A stretch of 33,480 nucleotides of DNA. Origin: Nitrospirota bacterium (GTDB lineage: Bacteria; Nitrospirota; Leptospirillia; Leptospirillales; Leptospirillaceae). Location of the stretch: positions 1 to 33,480 of the forward strand of contig JAKAWK010000012.1 of assembly GCA_021827365.1 (NCBI GenBank). Direction: 5' to 3'. Positions within the stretch are counted from its first letter, which is position 1; each line of letters starts with the position of its first letter. Made by a program: the position numbers and the translations under genes. The notes under the pieces were generated by a model. It saw nothing but the letters and a program-made list of their open reading frames with translations, was not told the DNA's origin and made no database searches. Below, one piece after another: positions 1 through 8,381 of this stretch.

Positions 1-90
1 CCATCATGGGGAGAATCGGTGTCCACCATCAGCGAGAATCACTGTCCATCATGAGGGAGAATCGGTGTCCACCATGGGCGAGAATATGCA
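1..90. mobile_element. Terminus of an IS21-like insertion sequence (partial, tandem 23-bp repeats)
   Basis: Four near-identical units follow one another with an exact 23-bp period. The motif TGTCC starts at 20, 43 and 66, and the first unit begins before the window. Each unit has the form TGTCCAYCAT followed by a GAGAATC-like block. The last unit ends in ATGCA at 86-90, so the element would end in CA, as IS21-family tips do. IS21-family ends are known to carry several spaced repeats that bind the transposase. Unrelated AT-rich coding sequence starts at about 91. The other end and the istAB genes must lie upstream of the window. Assignment to IS21 rests on the repeat design and the tip, not on a database match. 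Confidence 0.6.
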
Positions 91-700
91 TTTAAACTGC
101 AAAACCTTGCTTGATATTGGGTGTGGTGCGGGTGTTTTTGGATCTCTTGTCAAGAAAATGGTTGGCGCAGAAATTTGGGGTATTGATCCGAGTCCATCGA
201 TTGTTGAAATAGCTCCTAGAGTTCTTGATCACTTTTTCAACGAATTTTTTTCTGACAAGCTTGATCTTCCCAAGTTTTATTTTGATGTTATAACTTTCAA
301 TGATAGTCTTGAACATTTTCCAGATCCTTTTCCTGCACTTGAGGTATGTCGATCATTATTGAAACCAGGTGGAATTATCGTATGTTCGATTCCTAATGTT
401 AGATATATTGAGAATCTTAAGCATCTTTTATTAGATATGGATTGGAAATATGAGGATTCAGGAATCAGGGATCAGACTCATCTTCGTTTTTTTACAAAAA
501 AAAGTATTATGCGAATGTTTGATGAGGCAGGTTATAAGGTTGAATCCATAAATGGAATAAACCAACGTTATTGGTGGTGGAATGGAAAAAGATTCATACT
601 AGTTAGGGTTTTACTTGGAAAGTGGTTTCTTGATATGAATTATCTTCAATTTGCAGTAGTAGCCACTCCTAGTAATTCTTCAAAGTTTCTTCCGATCTGA
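65..700 (+). CDS. SAM-dependent class I methyltransferase, 5'-truncated by IS end
   Basis: The protein is a Rossmann-fold methyltransferase of the Methyltransf_11/23 type common in polysaccharide clusters, probably acting on a sugar. The SAM-binding motif I DIGCGAG is at residues 17-23. An EHFPDP loop and a KPGGIIVCSIPN strand follow, then the C-terminal RFFTKKSIMRMFDEAGY segment typical of the family. The only open start is GTG 65, with an in-frame ATG at 74. Both lie inside the IS terminus, so the first nine or so residues are IS-encoded. Motif I lies only about 17 residues from the start, whereas relatives usually have a few dozen residues before it. The native N-terminus has therefore been lost. 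The base composition is AT-rich compared with the core locus. It may be a pseudogene, or it may still be translated from the IS-supplied start. Confidence 0.8.
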   Translation: MSTMGENMHLNCKTLLDIGCGAGVFGSLVKKMVGAEIWGIDPSPSIVEIAPRVLDHFFNEFFSDKLDLPKFYFDVITFNDSLEHFPDPFPALEVCRSLLKPGGIIVCSIPNVRYIENLKHLLLDMDWKYEDSGIRDQTHLRFFTKKSIMRMFDEAGYKVESINGINQRYWWWNGKRFILVRVLLGKWFLDMNYLQFAVVATPSNSSKFLPI

Positions 701-793
701 ATTGTAGAAGTTCTTGCTTCTTTGTTTATTCTCCGAATAATCCCAGTTTCTTGAGACTGTTAGGAGGTCTCTTCAGGAGGATCTAATTTCCCG

Positions 794-811
794 ATTGGCA
801 AATTTACCAAT
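794..811. promoter_or_regulatory. 18-bp imperfect palindrome, candidate activator (UAS) site
   Basis: ATTGG-C-AAATTT-A-CCAAT is a dyad with one mismatched pair. It lies in the 700-960 gene-free gap. Its centre is about 82 bp upstream of the -24 GG of the σ54-type promoter at 884, a usual distance for an enhancer-binding activator. Binding by the PrsR-type regulator encoded at the end of the window is only a guess. The rest of the 260-bp gap shows no gene. Confidence 0.3.
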
Positions 812-883
812 TTGAAGTTCTTTTCGGTCGTCGCTATCCACGCCCACTGAAATCTCCAACCGCAGGTATTGTTAAAAAGTTAT

Positions 884-899
884 TGGCAAAGAAATTGCA
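884..899 (+). promoter_or_regulatory. σ54 (-24/-12) promoter P1
   Basis: TGGCAA-AGAAA-TTGCA matches the σ54 consensus TGGCAC-N5-TTGCW. GG is at 885-886 and GC at 897-898, exactly 12 bp apart. The predicted start of transcription is near 910, ahead of the GT2 gene at 961. The site overlaps a possible TTG start at 883, which argues that translation begins further downstream. Confidence 0.75.
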
Positions 900-960
900 T
901 ATAAAAACATTAAATGTTTATCCGGAACGGATGATCAAAATTGATCGGGATGGGAGATTG

Positions 961-2031
961 ATGGGGGTTCCAGAAGTATCGATTGTCATCACACTCTACC
1001 GGGAGGGGGATCTTCTCCGGGAGTCGGTGGATTCGGCACTCGCTCAGACCTTTGAGGATTGCGAAATCGTTCTGGTGGATAACAATGCCGATCCTGCGAC
1101 CCAGGCGGTCGCGAAGGATTTCGAAGCCCGTTTTCCCCGATCGGTCCGTCTTGTCCACGAGTCGGTCCAGGGCGCCTGTTCCGCCAGGAATCGGGGAATC
1201 GCCGAAAGTCGCGGGAGGTTCGTGGCCTTTCTCGATGGGGACGATCTTGCCGATCCGCAACGGATTTCTCTCCAGCGGGAACGGTTTCTGAATACTCCCG
1301 GACTTTCCTTGGTGAGCGGCTGGTATGATCGGGTCTCCATGGACAATAAACAGGTTGTCCGAAAGGATGTCTCAGTTACCGAGCCCGTCATCTGGCTTGA
1401 AACACAGAAGGTTCTGAAGGATCTTTTTCCGGTCGGCCCGAAATCCGGAGTGGGAGAGACTCTTCATTTTCCCCTGACATCGACCACTTTTTTCGAGCGT
1501 GAGACGGCTCTGGCGGTGGGTGGATTCGACACGCGCCTGAACCCCCGCTGGTTCGAGGATATCGAGTTCTACCTGAGAATGTATACGAAAGGGGAGTTTT
1601 TTAAGATTCCGCGTTCCTTGGCCCGATACCGGATTGCCACTCCGGAAATGATGGAGGTCAAGCGCCGTCAGATGGATTGGGTCGGATTTCTTCTCCATAT
1701 GGATCGCTTTTTCCGGATCCTGTGGGAGAATTTTGGAAAATCCTCGAAAGAGGTCACGAGAATTTTCCAAAAGCTTGCGGCTCTCTGGCTCCGCCATGAA
1801 AGCCTGACCTTTCTCCGTTACCAGGAGGGAAAAGACCTGGGAGTCCGAATGCTTGATCGCTCTCTAAAGTTTGATCCAGTGGCCATCGAATCCTGGAAGC
1901 TCCGTCTGAAGGCCGGACTCCCACACGGCTTCTATCCGCGGATGTTCTGGTTCGACGATCTCATTTCCGGGCCGCTTCCGCCGGAGGCAACGAGAGGTCT
2001 CGTGGATTCGATTTTTCAGTTGAAGGTTTAG
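961..2031 (+). CDS. GT2 family glycosyltransferase (GT-A fold), paralogue 1
   Basis: This is a family 2 inverting glycosyltransferase, probably adding a sugar to the lipid-linked EPS repeat on the cytoplasmic side. The N-terminal GT-A domain starts at residue 5 (VSIVITLYREG). DNNAD at 40-44 and DGDD at 92-95 bind nucleotide and metal. A later FED motif supplies the likely catalytic base. The C-terminal third is a helical tail ending near a GFYPRMFWF block that is shared with the next GT2. I chose ATG 961 for two reasons: GGGAG lies 4 bp upstream, and the start aligns with the paralogue's MAVEIS start. A longer frame from TTG 883 would begin inside the σ54 promoter. The length is 356 aa. The acceptor and sugar cannot be told from the sequence. 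Confidence 0.85.
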   Translation: MGVPEVSIVITLYREGDLLRESVDSALAQTFEDCEIVLVDNNADPATQAVAKDFEARFPRSVRLVHESVQGACSARNRGIAESRGRFVAFLDGDDLADPQRISLQRERFLNTPGLSLVSGWYDRVSMDNKQVVRKDVSVTEPVIWLETQKVLKDLFPVGPKSGVGETLHFPLTSTTFFERETALAVGGFDTRLNPRWFEDIEFYLRMYTKGEFFKIPRSLARYRIATPEMMEVKRRQMDWVGFLLHMDRFFRILWENFGKSSKEVTRIFQKLAALWLRHESLTFLRYQEGKDLGVRMLDRSLKFDPVAIESWKLRLKAGLPHGFYPRMFWFDDLISGPLPPEATRGLVDSIFQLKV

Positions 2032-2178
2032 GAAACAGCCCAAAAATAAGGGACGGTCTGCAGATGAGACCCGGGCTCTTGGTCAGAAAATCAAGGTTTT
2101 ATTGGACGGTAGGGATTAGAACCTTATTCATCCGGCCACTTATTCAGATTGATAGTTTCTGATATGAAAGGTTTTGTG

Positions 2179-3237
2179 ATGGCGGTCGAGATCTCTGTAG
2201 TGATGACGCTGTATCGGGAGGGAATCCTCCTGGAGGAAGCAATTGATTCAGTCCTCCAGCAAACTTTCTCTGATTATGAAATTGTTTTAATCGACAACAA
2301 CGCCGATGAAGCGACCATGGAGGTGGCCCGGCGGTATCAAGCCAGTTTTCCTGACGTTATAAGGATTATGAAGGAATCTGTTCAGGGAGCGTCCTCCGCA
2401 AGGAACAAGGGAATCCAGGAAAGTCGTGGAAAATACGTTGCCCTCTTAGACGGGGACGATCTGATGCGCCCACACCGGCTTGAAAAGCAGCTTGAGGCGG
2501 CAAAAGCCTATCCAGAAGCACCACTCATATCTTCCTCTTATGAAACCTTTGTATTAGAGAATGGGAAAAAGGTTTTTTTTTCTAATCAAAGAGATATTTA
2601 CCTCGATTGGGTGGACTTGCTTTTTAGATTCCAGAAGGACCCATTTCTTCGAAATTTCTATGTCCCTCTTCCTTCCACCCTCTTTTTTGAACGGGAAAAA
2701 ATTTTGAAATCAGGAGGTTTTGATCCATTTTTTAATACGAGGGCTGCCGGAGAAGATATTGATTTTGCGATCAGGATGTGGAAAAAAGAAAGATTTTTTC
2801 ATGTTGAAGATTTCTTAGTTGAATACAGAGCAAAATCGAAAGATCTAAAGAATAAACTTTCCAAATCCTGGATCCAGAGATTGGAAAGACAAGACCATAT
2901 TGTCAGGACATTGCATGAAACCTTCGACAATTATCCCGGAAATCCCCTGAAGGAACCTATCAGAATTCTAAAATCAATCTGGCTTCGGGAGGCTTCATTG
3001 CATTATTTTTCGTGTCGGAATGGACAAGATTACGGAAGAGAGCTTCTCAGAAGGAGTCTATCGTTAAATAAGACTTCTTTGGAAACATGGAAGTTATTGG
3101 TAAAAAGTTATTTTCCAAAATCTTTTTATCCGAGAATTTTTTGGTTCAAGGAGTGGGACTCTTTGCCAAAAACGATCAATAATAAGGTTTTCATTAAAAA
3201 TAAATTTCTTGCTTTAAATAATAATTATTATTTATAA
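2179..3237 (+). CDS. GT2 family glycosyltransferase (GT-A fold), paralogue 2
   Basis: This is a close tandem paralogue of the preceding GT2. It has the same TLYREG entry, DNNAD (39-43), ESVQGASSARN and DGDD (91-94) blocks, the ED motif in GEDIDF, and a matching SFYPRIFWF segment near the C-terminus. Its role is probably transfer of a sugar to the EPS repeat. ATG 2179 is preferred because AAAGG lies 8 bp upstream and the start matches the paralogue; the frame stays open from 2149. Composition changes inside the gene: the first ~350 bp are moderate in GC, while the rest becomes strongly AT-rich like the next gene. This suggests a recombination join or old duplication followed by replacement. 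No separate promoter or terminator is visible in the 147-bp gap before it. Confidence 0.85.
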   Translation: MAVEISVVMTLYREGILLEEAIDSVLQQTFSDYEIVLIDNNADEATMEVARRYQASFPDVIRIMKESVQGASSARNKGIQESRGKYVALLDGDDLMRPHRLEKQLEAAKAYPEAPLISSSYETFVLENGKKVFFSNQRDIYLDWVDLLFRFQKDPFLRNFYVPLPSTLFFEREKILKSGGFDPFFNTRAAGEDIDFAIRMWKKERFFHVEDFLVEYRAKSKDLKNKLSKSWIQRLERQDHIVRTLHETFDNYPGNPLKEPIRILKSIWLREASLHYFSCRNGQDYGRELLRRSLSLNKTSLETWKLLVKSYFPKSFYPRIFWFKEWDSLPKTINNKVFIKNKFLALNNNYYL

Positions 3238-3249
3238 AGGAGTTATAAT

Positions 3250-4332
3250 TTGAAATTTCGTGGTATAGCTCTCTACCTGCCTCAATATCACCCTATACCA
3301 GAAAATGATCTTTGGTGGGGGAAGGGGTTTACTGAGTGGACAAATACTGCCAAGGCATTACCATTATTTAAAAATCATTATCAACCTCATATTCCAACTG
3401 ATTTAGGTTTTTACGACTTGAGAGTTCAAGATACGAGAATTCAACAGGCCGAATTGGCTCGTGAATATGGAATAGAGGGTTTTTGTTATTATCATTATTG
3501 GTTTGGAGGAAAACGTATTCTTGAGCGTCCATTTATAGAAGTCTTAAATTCAGGACAACCAGATTTCCCTTTTTGTATATGCTGGGCTAATGAAACTTGG
3601 ACAGGAATTTGGCACAATGCTCCTAATAAAATTTTAATTGAACAAAATTATCCTGGGAATGATGATCATCGAAATCATTTTATGTCCCTTTTGCCTGCTT
3701 TTAAGGATAAGCGTTATATGAAAGTCGAAGGAAAACCTATTTTTATTATTTATAGACCGGAAAAGCTTCTTGATCCAATAAATACAACAAATTTTTGGAG
3801 AAATATGGCCAAGGATCATGGTCTTTCAGGGTTATATTTAATAGGAATGTCCAATTTTAATTGGAATTCAATAGAAAATGGATTTGATGCTAAAATTGTT
3901 TATCCTTATTTAAAATCCCGACAATGGGTATCAAAAAGGAACTTATTTTCTTGGTTGAAACAGCGTTATGAAATCTTTAGAAAATTTCCAACCATTTTGG
4001 ATTATAAAAAAATTATTTATAATTATTCACAATGTTTAAATGAGTCAATTATTAATAATAATGAAAATGGTTTAATATATCCTTGTGTTATTAATTCATT
4101 TGATAACACTCCCCGATCAGGAATAAATGGAGTAGTTTATAAAAATGCAACCCCAGAATTATTTCGTAATCATCTGCGGGATGCTGTTTCCGCTATTAAA
4201 AATTATCCTAATAATCAAAAATTTATTTTTTTAAAATCCTGGAATGAATGGGCTGAGGGTAATCATTTAGAGCCTGATTTACGATATGGTCATGAATGGT
4301 TAAAAGCTATTCAAGATGTTTTAAAGGAGTGA
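3250..4332 (+). CDS. WbsX-like / GH99-like protein (glycan-processing, EPS cluster)
   Basis: The protein belongs to the WbsX family (GH99-like TIM barrel) found in O-antigen and capsule clusters. The opening YLPQYHPIPENDLWWGKGFTEW (residues 9-30) is the family signature. ANETW is at 113-117 and WNEWAEGNHLEP at 331-342; the latter holds the conserved acidic residues. The length of 360 aa is usual for the family. The start is TTG 3250 with AAAGGAG about 7 bp upstream, and it puts the signature at the expected place. The family is annotated both as glycosyltransferase and as glycosidase, so the reaction is open. The gene is extremely AT-rich relative to the core locus, which suggests horizontal origin. 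There is no signal peptide, so it should be cytoplasmic. Confidence 0.8.
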   Translation: MKFRGIALYLPQYHPIPENDLWWGKGFTEWTNTAKALPLFKNHYQPHIPTDLGFYDLRVQDTRIQQAELAREYGIEGFCYYHYWFGGKRILERPFIEVLNSGQPDFPFCICWANETWTGIWHNAPNKILIEQNYPGNDDHRNHFMSLLPAFKDKRYMKVEGKPIFIIYRPEKLLDPINTTNFWRNMAKDHGLSGLYLIGMSNFNWNSIENGFDAKIVYPYLKSRQWVSKRNLFSWLKQRYEIFRKFPTILDYKKIIYNYSQCLNESIINNNENGLIYPCVINSFDNTPRSGINGVVYKNATPELFRNHLRDAVSAIKNYPNNQKFIFLKSWNEWAEGNHLEPDLRYGHEWLKAIQDVLKE

Positions 4333-4405
4333 TTAATATTTAAAAAAATAAATCTCTAAAAATTGAATATTCTTTAGAAAAATAAAATATTTTAGAGGTG
4401 AAACC

Positions 4406-6442
4406 GTGAGTTTATCCCGTAAGAGTTTTTCAATAGGGCTTTTTTTGGGATTCATTGTGGGGGCTTTGGCGGTAGTTATTATAGCTGCTGGAGCAGGAGC
4501 TCTCATTCTCCGAGACCCTCATGGGAATCTGGCTAAAATGGTTTTGAGCAAGGCGCATTATTTTCTTGGCCCTTTAGTTTCTGTGAAGCACCTTGCCTTA
4601 AATACTGTTTCAAAACTTAAGGATCCCGAACTCAAGCTCAAATACCCTCTCTCCTTTCAAAAGGTTTTGTTTTCTGGTTCCCGAATCGAACAATCCGGGA
4701 ACCTTGTCTCTTGGATTGCTCCCTTCTCTGCTCGTGTTAAAGAGGATGAAGAGCCACCTCGGCATGAGATCCGAGATTTTGGAAAAAGCCCCCCGATCTC
4801 TCTGATCGGACTTAAAAGAGAAACTCTGACTTTTCAGTTAATTCTCAGATCCCGGTATTCGTTGGACAACCTTCATGTTGAAATTGAGCCAAGTCCGGAA
4901 GCCGCGTGTCTTAGGTTTCATCGATTTAAAGAAATTTATGTAAAAGTAATGGTTAAAGGGTACGACGGATCTCTTCAAAAGGTTGTTAGTCCTGATCCTC
5001 TCATTCCTTTTACCGATCCTTACTCTCCTGGTCATCGTCTGATTGAAGGACTCACCCTCTCTAAAGGAAAAAATCAGCCAGTTTGGTTTGATGTTTATAT
5101 TTCGGATACTTGTCGGGCAGGGAATTATACAGCCACCCTACAGGTCAGAGAGGGTGCTCGGATACTGAGGAATACCCCCATCCTGATTCATATTGTCAAT
5201 GAATCCCTTCCAAGGGATGTCAAGTTTGATCGCTGGATGCAGCTCTATATGGGGCGTTTCTTCAATGGGGAATACATCACAAACGATCAGATGCTACAAC
5301 CAATGTTGGCAAAATACTTTGTTATGGCCCACAACTATGGCTTTGCGACCAGCGGATGTCTGACCATCGGGCCCAACATTCAATGGAACCAGAACACCGG
5401 TCATATCTCCTCTATAGACTGGACAAAATACGACACAATGTTTGGGGATTATTTATCTGGAAAGCTTACCGGATCTTCCCCCAATTCCTGGTGTCTCCCT
5501 ACCCTTGGACCTTATGTACAGGGGACCGTGGGAGGCTTTACCTATATGACGGCAACTCCTTCAGAAATTTCTGACTGGAACAAGCTTCCTCGCCAGATTG
5601 CCATGGAAGAATCTCGGGCCATTGTGAGGCATTGGAAGGAGAAAGGATGGCAACTTGGAAACGCTTTTGCCTATGTGTGGGATGAACCGCTTCATCAGCT
5701 CTATTACCCAGATGTCTATCAGCTGATTGCCAATATTGCCGATGCAATCCACGAAGGGTCGGGCAATAAGATTCGTGTGATGCTCACCGATGATCCCTAC
5801 ATCTGGGACAGGCATGAAGCGGGTCACCACAAAAGTGTGATGTATGACAAGATCGATATCTGGTCACCCTCGAGTGACACCTACATTCCGGATAAGATCC
5901 GGCCCTACCAGAGGGACGGAAAACGGGCTTGGTTCTATCAGGGAGGTCCCCCTTTTACACCGGCATCGGATATTACTGGGACTGGACCGGGTTTACGGAT
6001 GTGGTTCTGGACGGCCTGGAAATATAAACTGAATGGACTTTTTTACTGGGCTGCGGATTTCTTCAGTGGAAATGCGATTGATAATAACCCCTACACCCAT
6101 GGTGGCACTGAGGATGGTGTCATCTTTTATCCGGGTCATCAACTTCACTTCTTGGGCCTCCCTGATATCGACGGACCGGTTCCCTCGATCCGAATGGCCC
6201 AGTGGCGGAGGGGGTATGATGATTACAGGTATTTTGTTCTTCTTAAAGAAAAAGGAAAAAAGGGAGAGGTGGACAATTTGGTTAATGAGATGGTCCCACA
6301 TGCCTTAAACGAAGGGGGGTATTTTCCTTACTGGCGAATTCCCCTTTGGCACCGACCCGGCGATTGGAACCATGACCCAAAAGCATGGCATAAAGCTCGA
6401 GTGACCCTTGCCAAGGAGATCGAGAAAGCCGTTGGGCATTAA
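4406..6442 (+). CDS. Membrane-anchored DUF4091 / GH123-like glycoside hydrolase
   Basis: A hydrophobic segment at residues 8-35 is an uncleaved anchor or signal, placing the rest in the periplasm. Residues ~100-270 look like a β-rich accessory domain. A TIM-barrel-like domain follows, with VWDEP (D426, E427) matching the Asp-Glu pair that GH123 enzymes use for substrate-assisted cleavage of N-acetylhexosaminides. The C-terminal SIRMAQWRRGYDDYRYF segment is the hallmark of DUF4091. The length is 678 aa. The start is GTG 4406 with GAGGTG 6-8 bp upstream. A 73-bp, very AT-rich gap separates it from the WbsX-like gene. A role in trimming or remodelling the exported polysaccharide is an inference. 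The first half is AT-rich; composition rises toward the core value downstream. Confidence 0.75.
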   Translation: MSLSRKSFSIGLFLGFIVGALAVVIIAAGAGALILRDPHGNLAKMVLSKAHYFLGPLVSVKHLALNTVSKLKDPELKLKYPLSFQKVLFSGSRIEQSGNLVSWIAPFSARVKEDEEPPRHEIRDFGKSPPISLIGLKRETLTFQLILRSRYSLDNLHVEIEPSPEAACLRFHRFKEIYVKVMVKGYDGSLQKVVSPDPLIPFTDPYSPGHRLIEGLTLSKGKNQPVWFDVYISDTCRAGNYTATLQVREGARILRNTPILIHIVNESLPRDVKFDRWMQLYMGRFFNGEYITNDQMLQPMLAKYFVMAHNYGFATSGCLTIGPNIQWNQNTGHISSIDWTKYDTMFGDYLSGKLTGSSPNSWCLPTLGPYVQGTVGGFTYMTATPSEISDWNKLPRQIAMEESRAIVRHWKEKGWQLGNAFAYVWDEPLHQLYYPDVYQLIANIADAIHEGSGNKIRVMLTDDPYIWDRHEAGHHKSVMYDKIDIWSPSSDTYIPDKIRPYQRDGKRAWFYQGGPPFTPASDITGTGPGLRMWFWTAWKYKLNGLFYWAADFFSGNAIDNNPYTHGGTEDGVIFYPGHQLHFLGLPDIDGPVPSIRMAQWRRGYDDYRYFVLLKEKGKKGEVDNLVNEMVPHALNEGGYFPYWRIPLWHRPGDWNHDPKAWHKARVTLAKEIEKAVGH

Positions 6443-6477
6443 CAGGTGAAAATTCTCTTTCTTTTCGAAAACAGTTT

Positions 6478-6493
6478 AGGCACATATTTTGCT
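6478..6493 (+). promoter_or_regulatory. σ54 (-24/-12) promoter P2
   Basis: AGGCAC-ATATT-TTGCT fits the σ54 pattern with GG at 6479-6480 and GC at 6491-6492, 12 bp apart. Only the base before GG deviates (A for T). The predicted start of transcription is near 6504, 25 bp before the ATG at 6529. Confidence 0.7.
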
Positions 6494-6528
6494 CATGTCC
6501 TCCCGTAAAATATTGTCAGGGAGGATGA

Positions 6529-8370
6529 ATGCAATTAAAAAATAAAGGAAAGATTCTTAGGGCTGATTGTCTTCAGAGGAACTTTATCCGCCTTCTTCTA
6601 ATGGGCCTCCTCTTAACAGGATCCGGTGTTTCCGAGGCTACTCCTCTCTATGGGCCGGCTCCGGCCGGCGGTGCTGATACTGGCGCCGTTCCCGGTTCGG
6701 ATGTTCCTCCCAACCAGCCTCCGAGCGGGGCGGTTCCCCCCTCAAACGGTCCTGGATTCAACGCTCCGGCCTCGGGGGGAATGCTCTCACCCGGATCCTC
6801 CCCCGCTCCTTCCCCGGGAACCCTTCCCGGACAGGGACCCGGGTCGAACCCATCCGCAACCGGAGCTCCCGGTTCGGCCAACGGATCCCAGAATCCCCAG
6901 TCGGCCGCTCCGACCTTCATGAACAGCGCCATGCCCAATTCGAGCAATCCCTTCCTTCCCAACAACATCTCTCCGGGACTTCTTTCCCAGCCCCTGGAGA
7001 ACGCCTATCTTCTGAACGGAGTGCCCCAACTCGCCGCTCCCATGATGTCGGCGGTCTACCGCCCCTTCGGCCTGACCTTCTTCCAGCCGAACCCCTTCCA
7101 GATCACCCCCCAAGGATCGGTTTCCCTTACCGGATCTTTCGAAACCGACACCAACATCAACTTTTCGCCCAACAACCCCGAAATGGGATCCCTTTATTCG
7201 ATCACTCCGGCGGTCATGTACAGCAATTTCGACGACTACGGATTTCTTTCGCTCATGGCCAGCGCCGGCTACTACGGCTACACCACCGGGAACATTTCCC
7301 CCTACCTCGACGAGACGGGGGGGGTGGCGACCGGAACCTATCTGGGGCCCCGGATTTTCGTGGGAGCCGCCGACTATGTCTTCAACGGCTCGACTCCGTT
7401 GATGAACGGCCAGCCTCTGGCTTTTTTCAATGGAATCAACTCGGCCTACGGCAACATGGCCGATGCCGAACTCGGGGTGGCCCTTACGCCCAAGATCACC
7501 TTCGTCGAGGCGGCCTCCGACCAGTACTTTGGCGACGAAGGTTTCGGGGCGGGCTTCATGAACCTCCAATCTCTCATGTCGACCCTCAATTACATGGACT
7601 ACAGCGACTATCTCTCAGGCTCCTACATCTACCAGCAGGGGCTGATGAGCGATTTCCCGAGTTTCTATTCGAACGGGGCCATGGGAACCGCCATGCGAAG
7701 GCTCACTCCCACCACCTCCCTGGGGGTCGGAGGAAACATCTATTACTACTTCTACCAGAACCTCCCCACCCTCAACACGATCATGTATTCCTACTATGGG
7801 ATCTTAACGCATAACCTCAACCGAAATCTGACCTTTTCCGCGATGGGCGGGTGGAACGCCGTTATCTTCCAGAACGGGGAGAACTTCCAGGCTCCGATGT
7901 GGGATGTCAACATCGGCTATTCCGATGCCAGGTTCGGGATCGGGGTCAATGCCGGGGAATTCATGGAGAACATGAACTCCTACGGAGTCGAGTTGGGGCC
8001 GGAGAAGGTCAAGATGGCGATGATGTACATGTCCTACACGATTACACCCAAGACCTCGTTCTTTTCCTCTACAGGTTATACCTATTATAACTTCCTCGCT
8101 CCCGGTGGCTTTTCCTCCGGCAACAATTTCTTTACCACCCCCGGCTTTGCCACCAACTTCTTCACGACCCTCCAGCCGAATCAGTCCTACAATGGGACCT
8201 TCCTCGAACAGACCGACGGTTTGTCCTACCGCCCCACAAACTGGCTCATCACGACCCTCATGTACAACCTGATCGATTTCACGACGAACATTTCCAACAC
8301 CGTCTCGAACCAGGGGGTAATCGACAACCAGTTCATTGCCATGGCCACCTTTTACTGGAATTTCAAGTAG
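6529..8370 (+). CDS. Outer-membrane β-barrel protein with long Pro/Gly/Ser/Asn-rich linker
   Basis: The N-terminus has a basic region, a hydrophobic stretch (21-31) and a likely signal-peptidase site after SEA37. Residues ~38-150 are a low-complexity Pro/Gly/Ser/Asn/Ala linker. From ~185 to the end, alternating aromatic and polar strands (for example SLMASAGYYGYTT, SLGVGGNIYYYFYQ) and an ending rich in aromatics (ATFYWNFK) indicate an outer-membrane β-barrel of perhaps 16 or more strands. I cannot name a family. Being first in a σ54-driven unit ahead of two glycosyltransferases suggests a porin-like conduit or surface anchor for the polysaccharide, but this is inferred. AGGGAGG lies just upstream of ATG 6529. 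The length is 613 aa. Confidence 0.75.
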   Translation: MQLKNKGKILRADCLQRNFIRLLLMGLLLTGSGVSEATPLYGPAPAGGADTGAVPGSDVPPNQPPSGAVPPSNGPGFNAPASGGMLSPGSSPAPSPGTLPGQGPGSNPSATGAPGSANGSQNPQSAAPTFMNSAMPNSSNPFLPNNISPGLLSQPLENAYLLNGVPQLAAPMMSAVYRPFGLTFFQPNPFQITPQGSVSLTGSFETDTNINFSPNNPEMGSLYSITPAVMYSNFDDYGFLSLMASAGYYGYTTGNISPYLDETGGVATGTYLGPRIFVGAADYVFNGSTPLMNGQPLAFFNGINSAYGNMADAELGVALTPKITFVEAASDQYFGDEGFGAGFMNLQSLMSTLNYMDYSDYLSGSYIYQQGLMSDFPSFYSNGAMGTAMRRLTPTTSLGVGGNIYYYFYQNLPTLNTIMYSYYGILTHNLNRNLTFSAMGGWNAVIFQNGENFQAPMWDVNIGYSDARFGIGVNAGEFMENMNSYGVELGPEKVKMAMMYMSYTITPKTSFFSSTGYTYYNFLAPGGFSSGNNFFTTPGFATNFFTTLQPNQSYNGTFLEQTDGLSYRPTNWLITTLMYNLIDFTTNISNTVSNQGVIDNQFIAMATFYWNFK

Positions 8371-8381
8371 GAGGAGGACCG

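Noticed and set aside
1-90. CRISPR array
   Set aside because: Units are contiguous 23-bp repeats without unique spacers, and they end at a CA tip next to a truncated gene, which fits an IS end better.
883-960. Extended N-terminus for the first GT2 from TTG 883
   Set aside because: The TTG overlaps the σ54-type promoter at 884-899, lies upstream of the predicted transcript start (~910), has no ribosome site, and the paralogue begins at the position equivalent to 961.
2066-2078. GAGACCCGGGCTC dyad between the two GT2 genes as operator or terminator
   Set aside because: Short, GC-rich, no T-run and no link to a promoter motif; likely chance.
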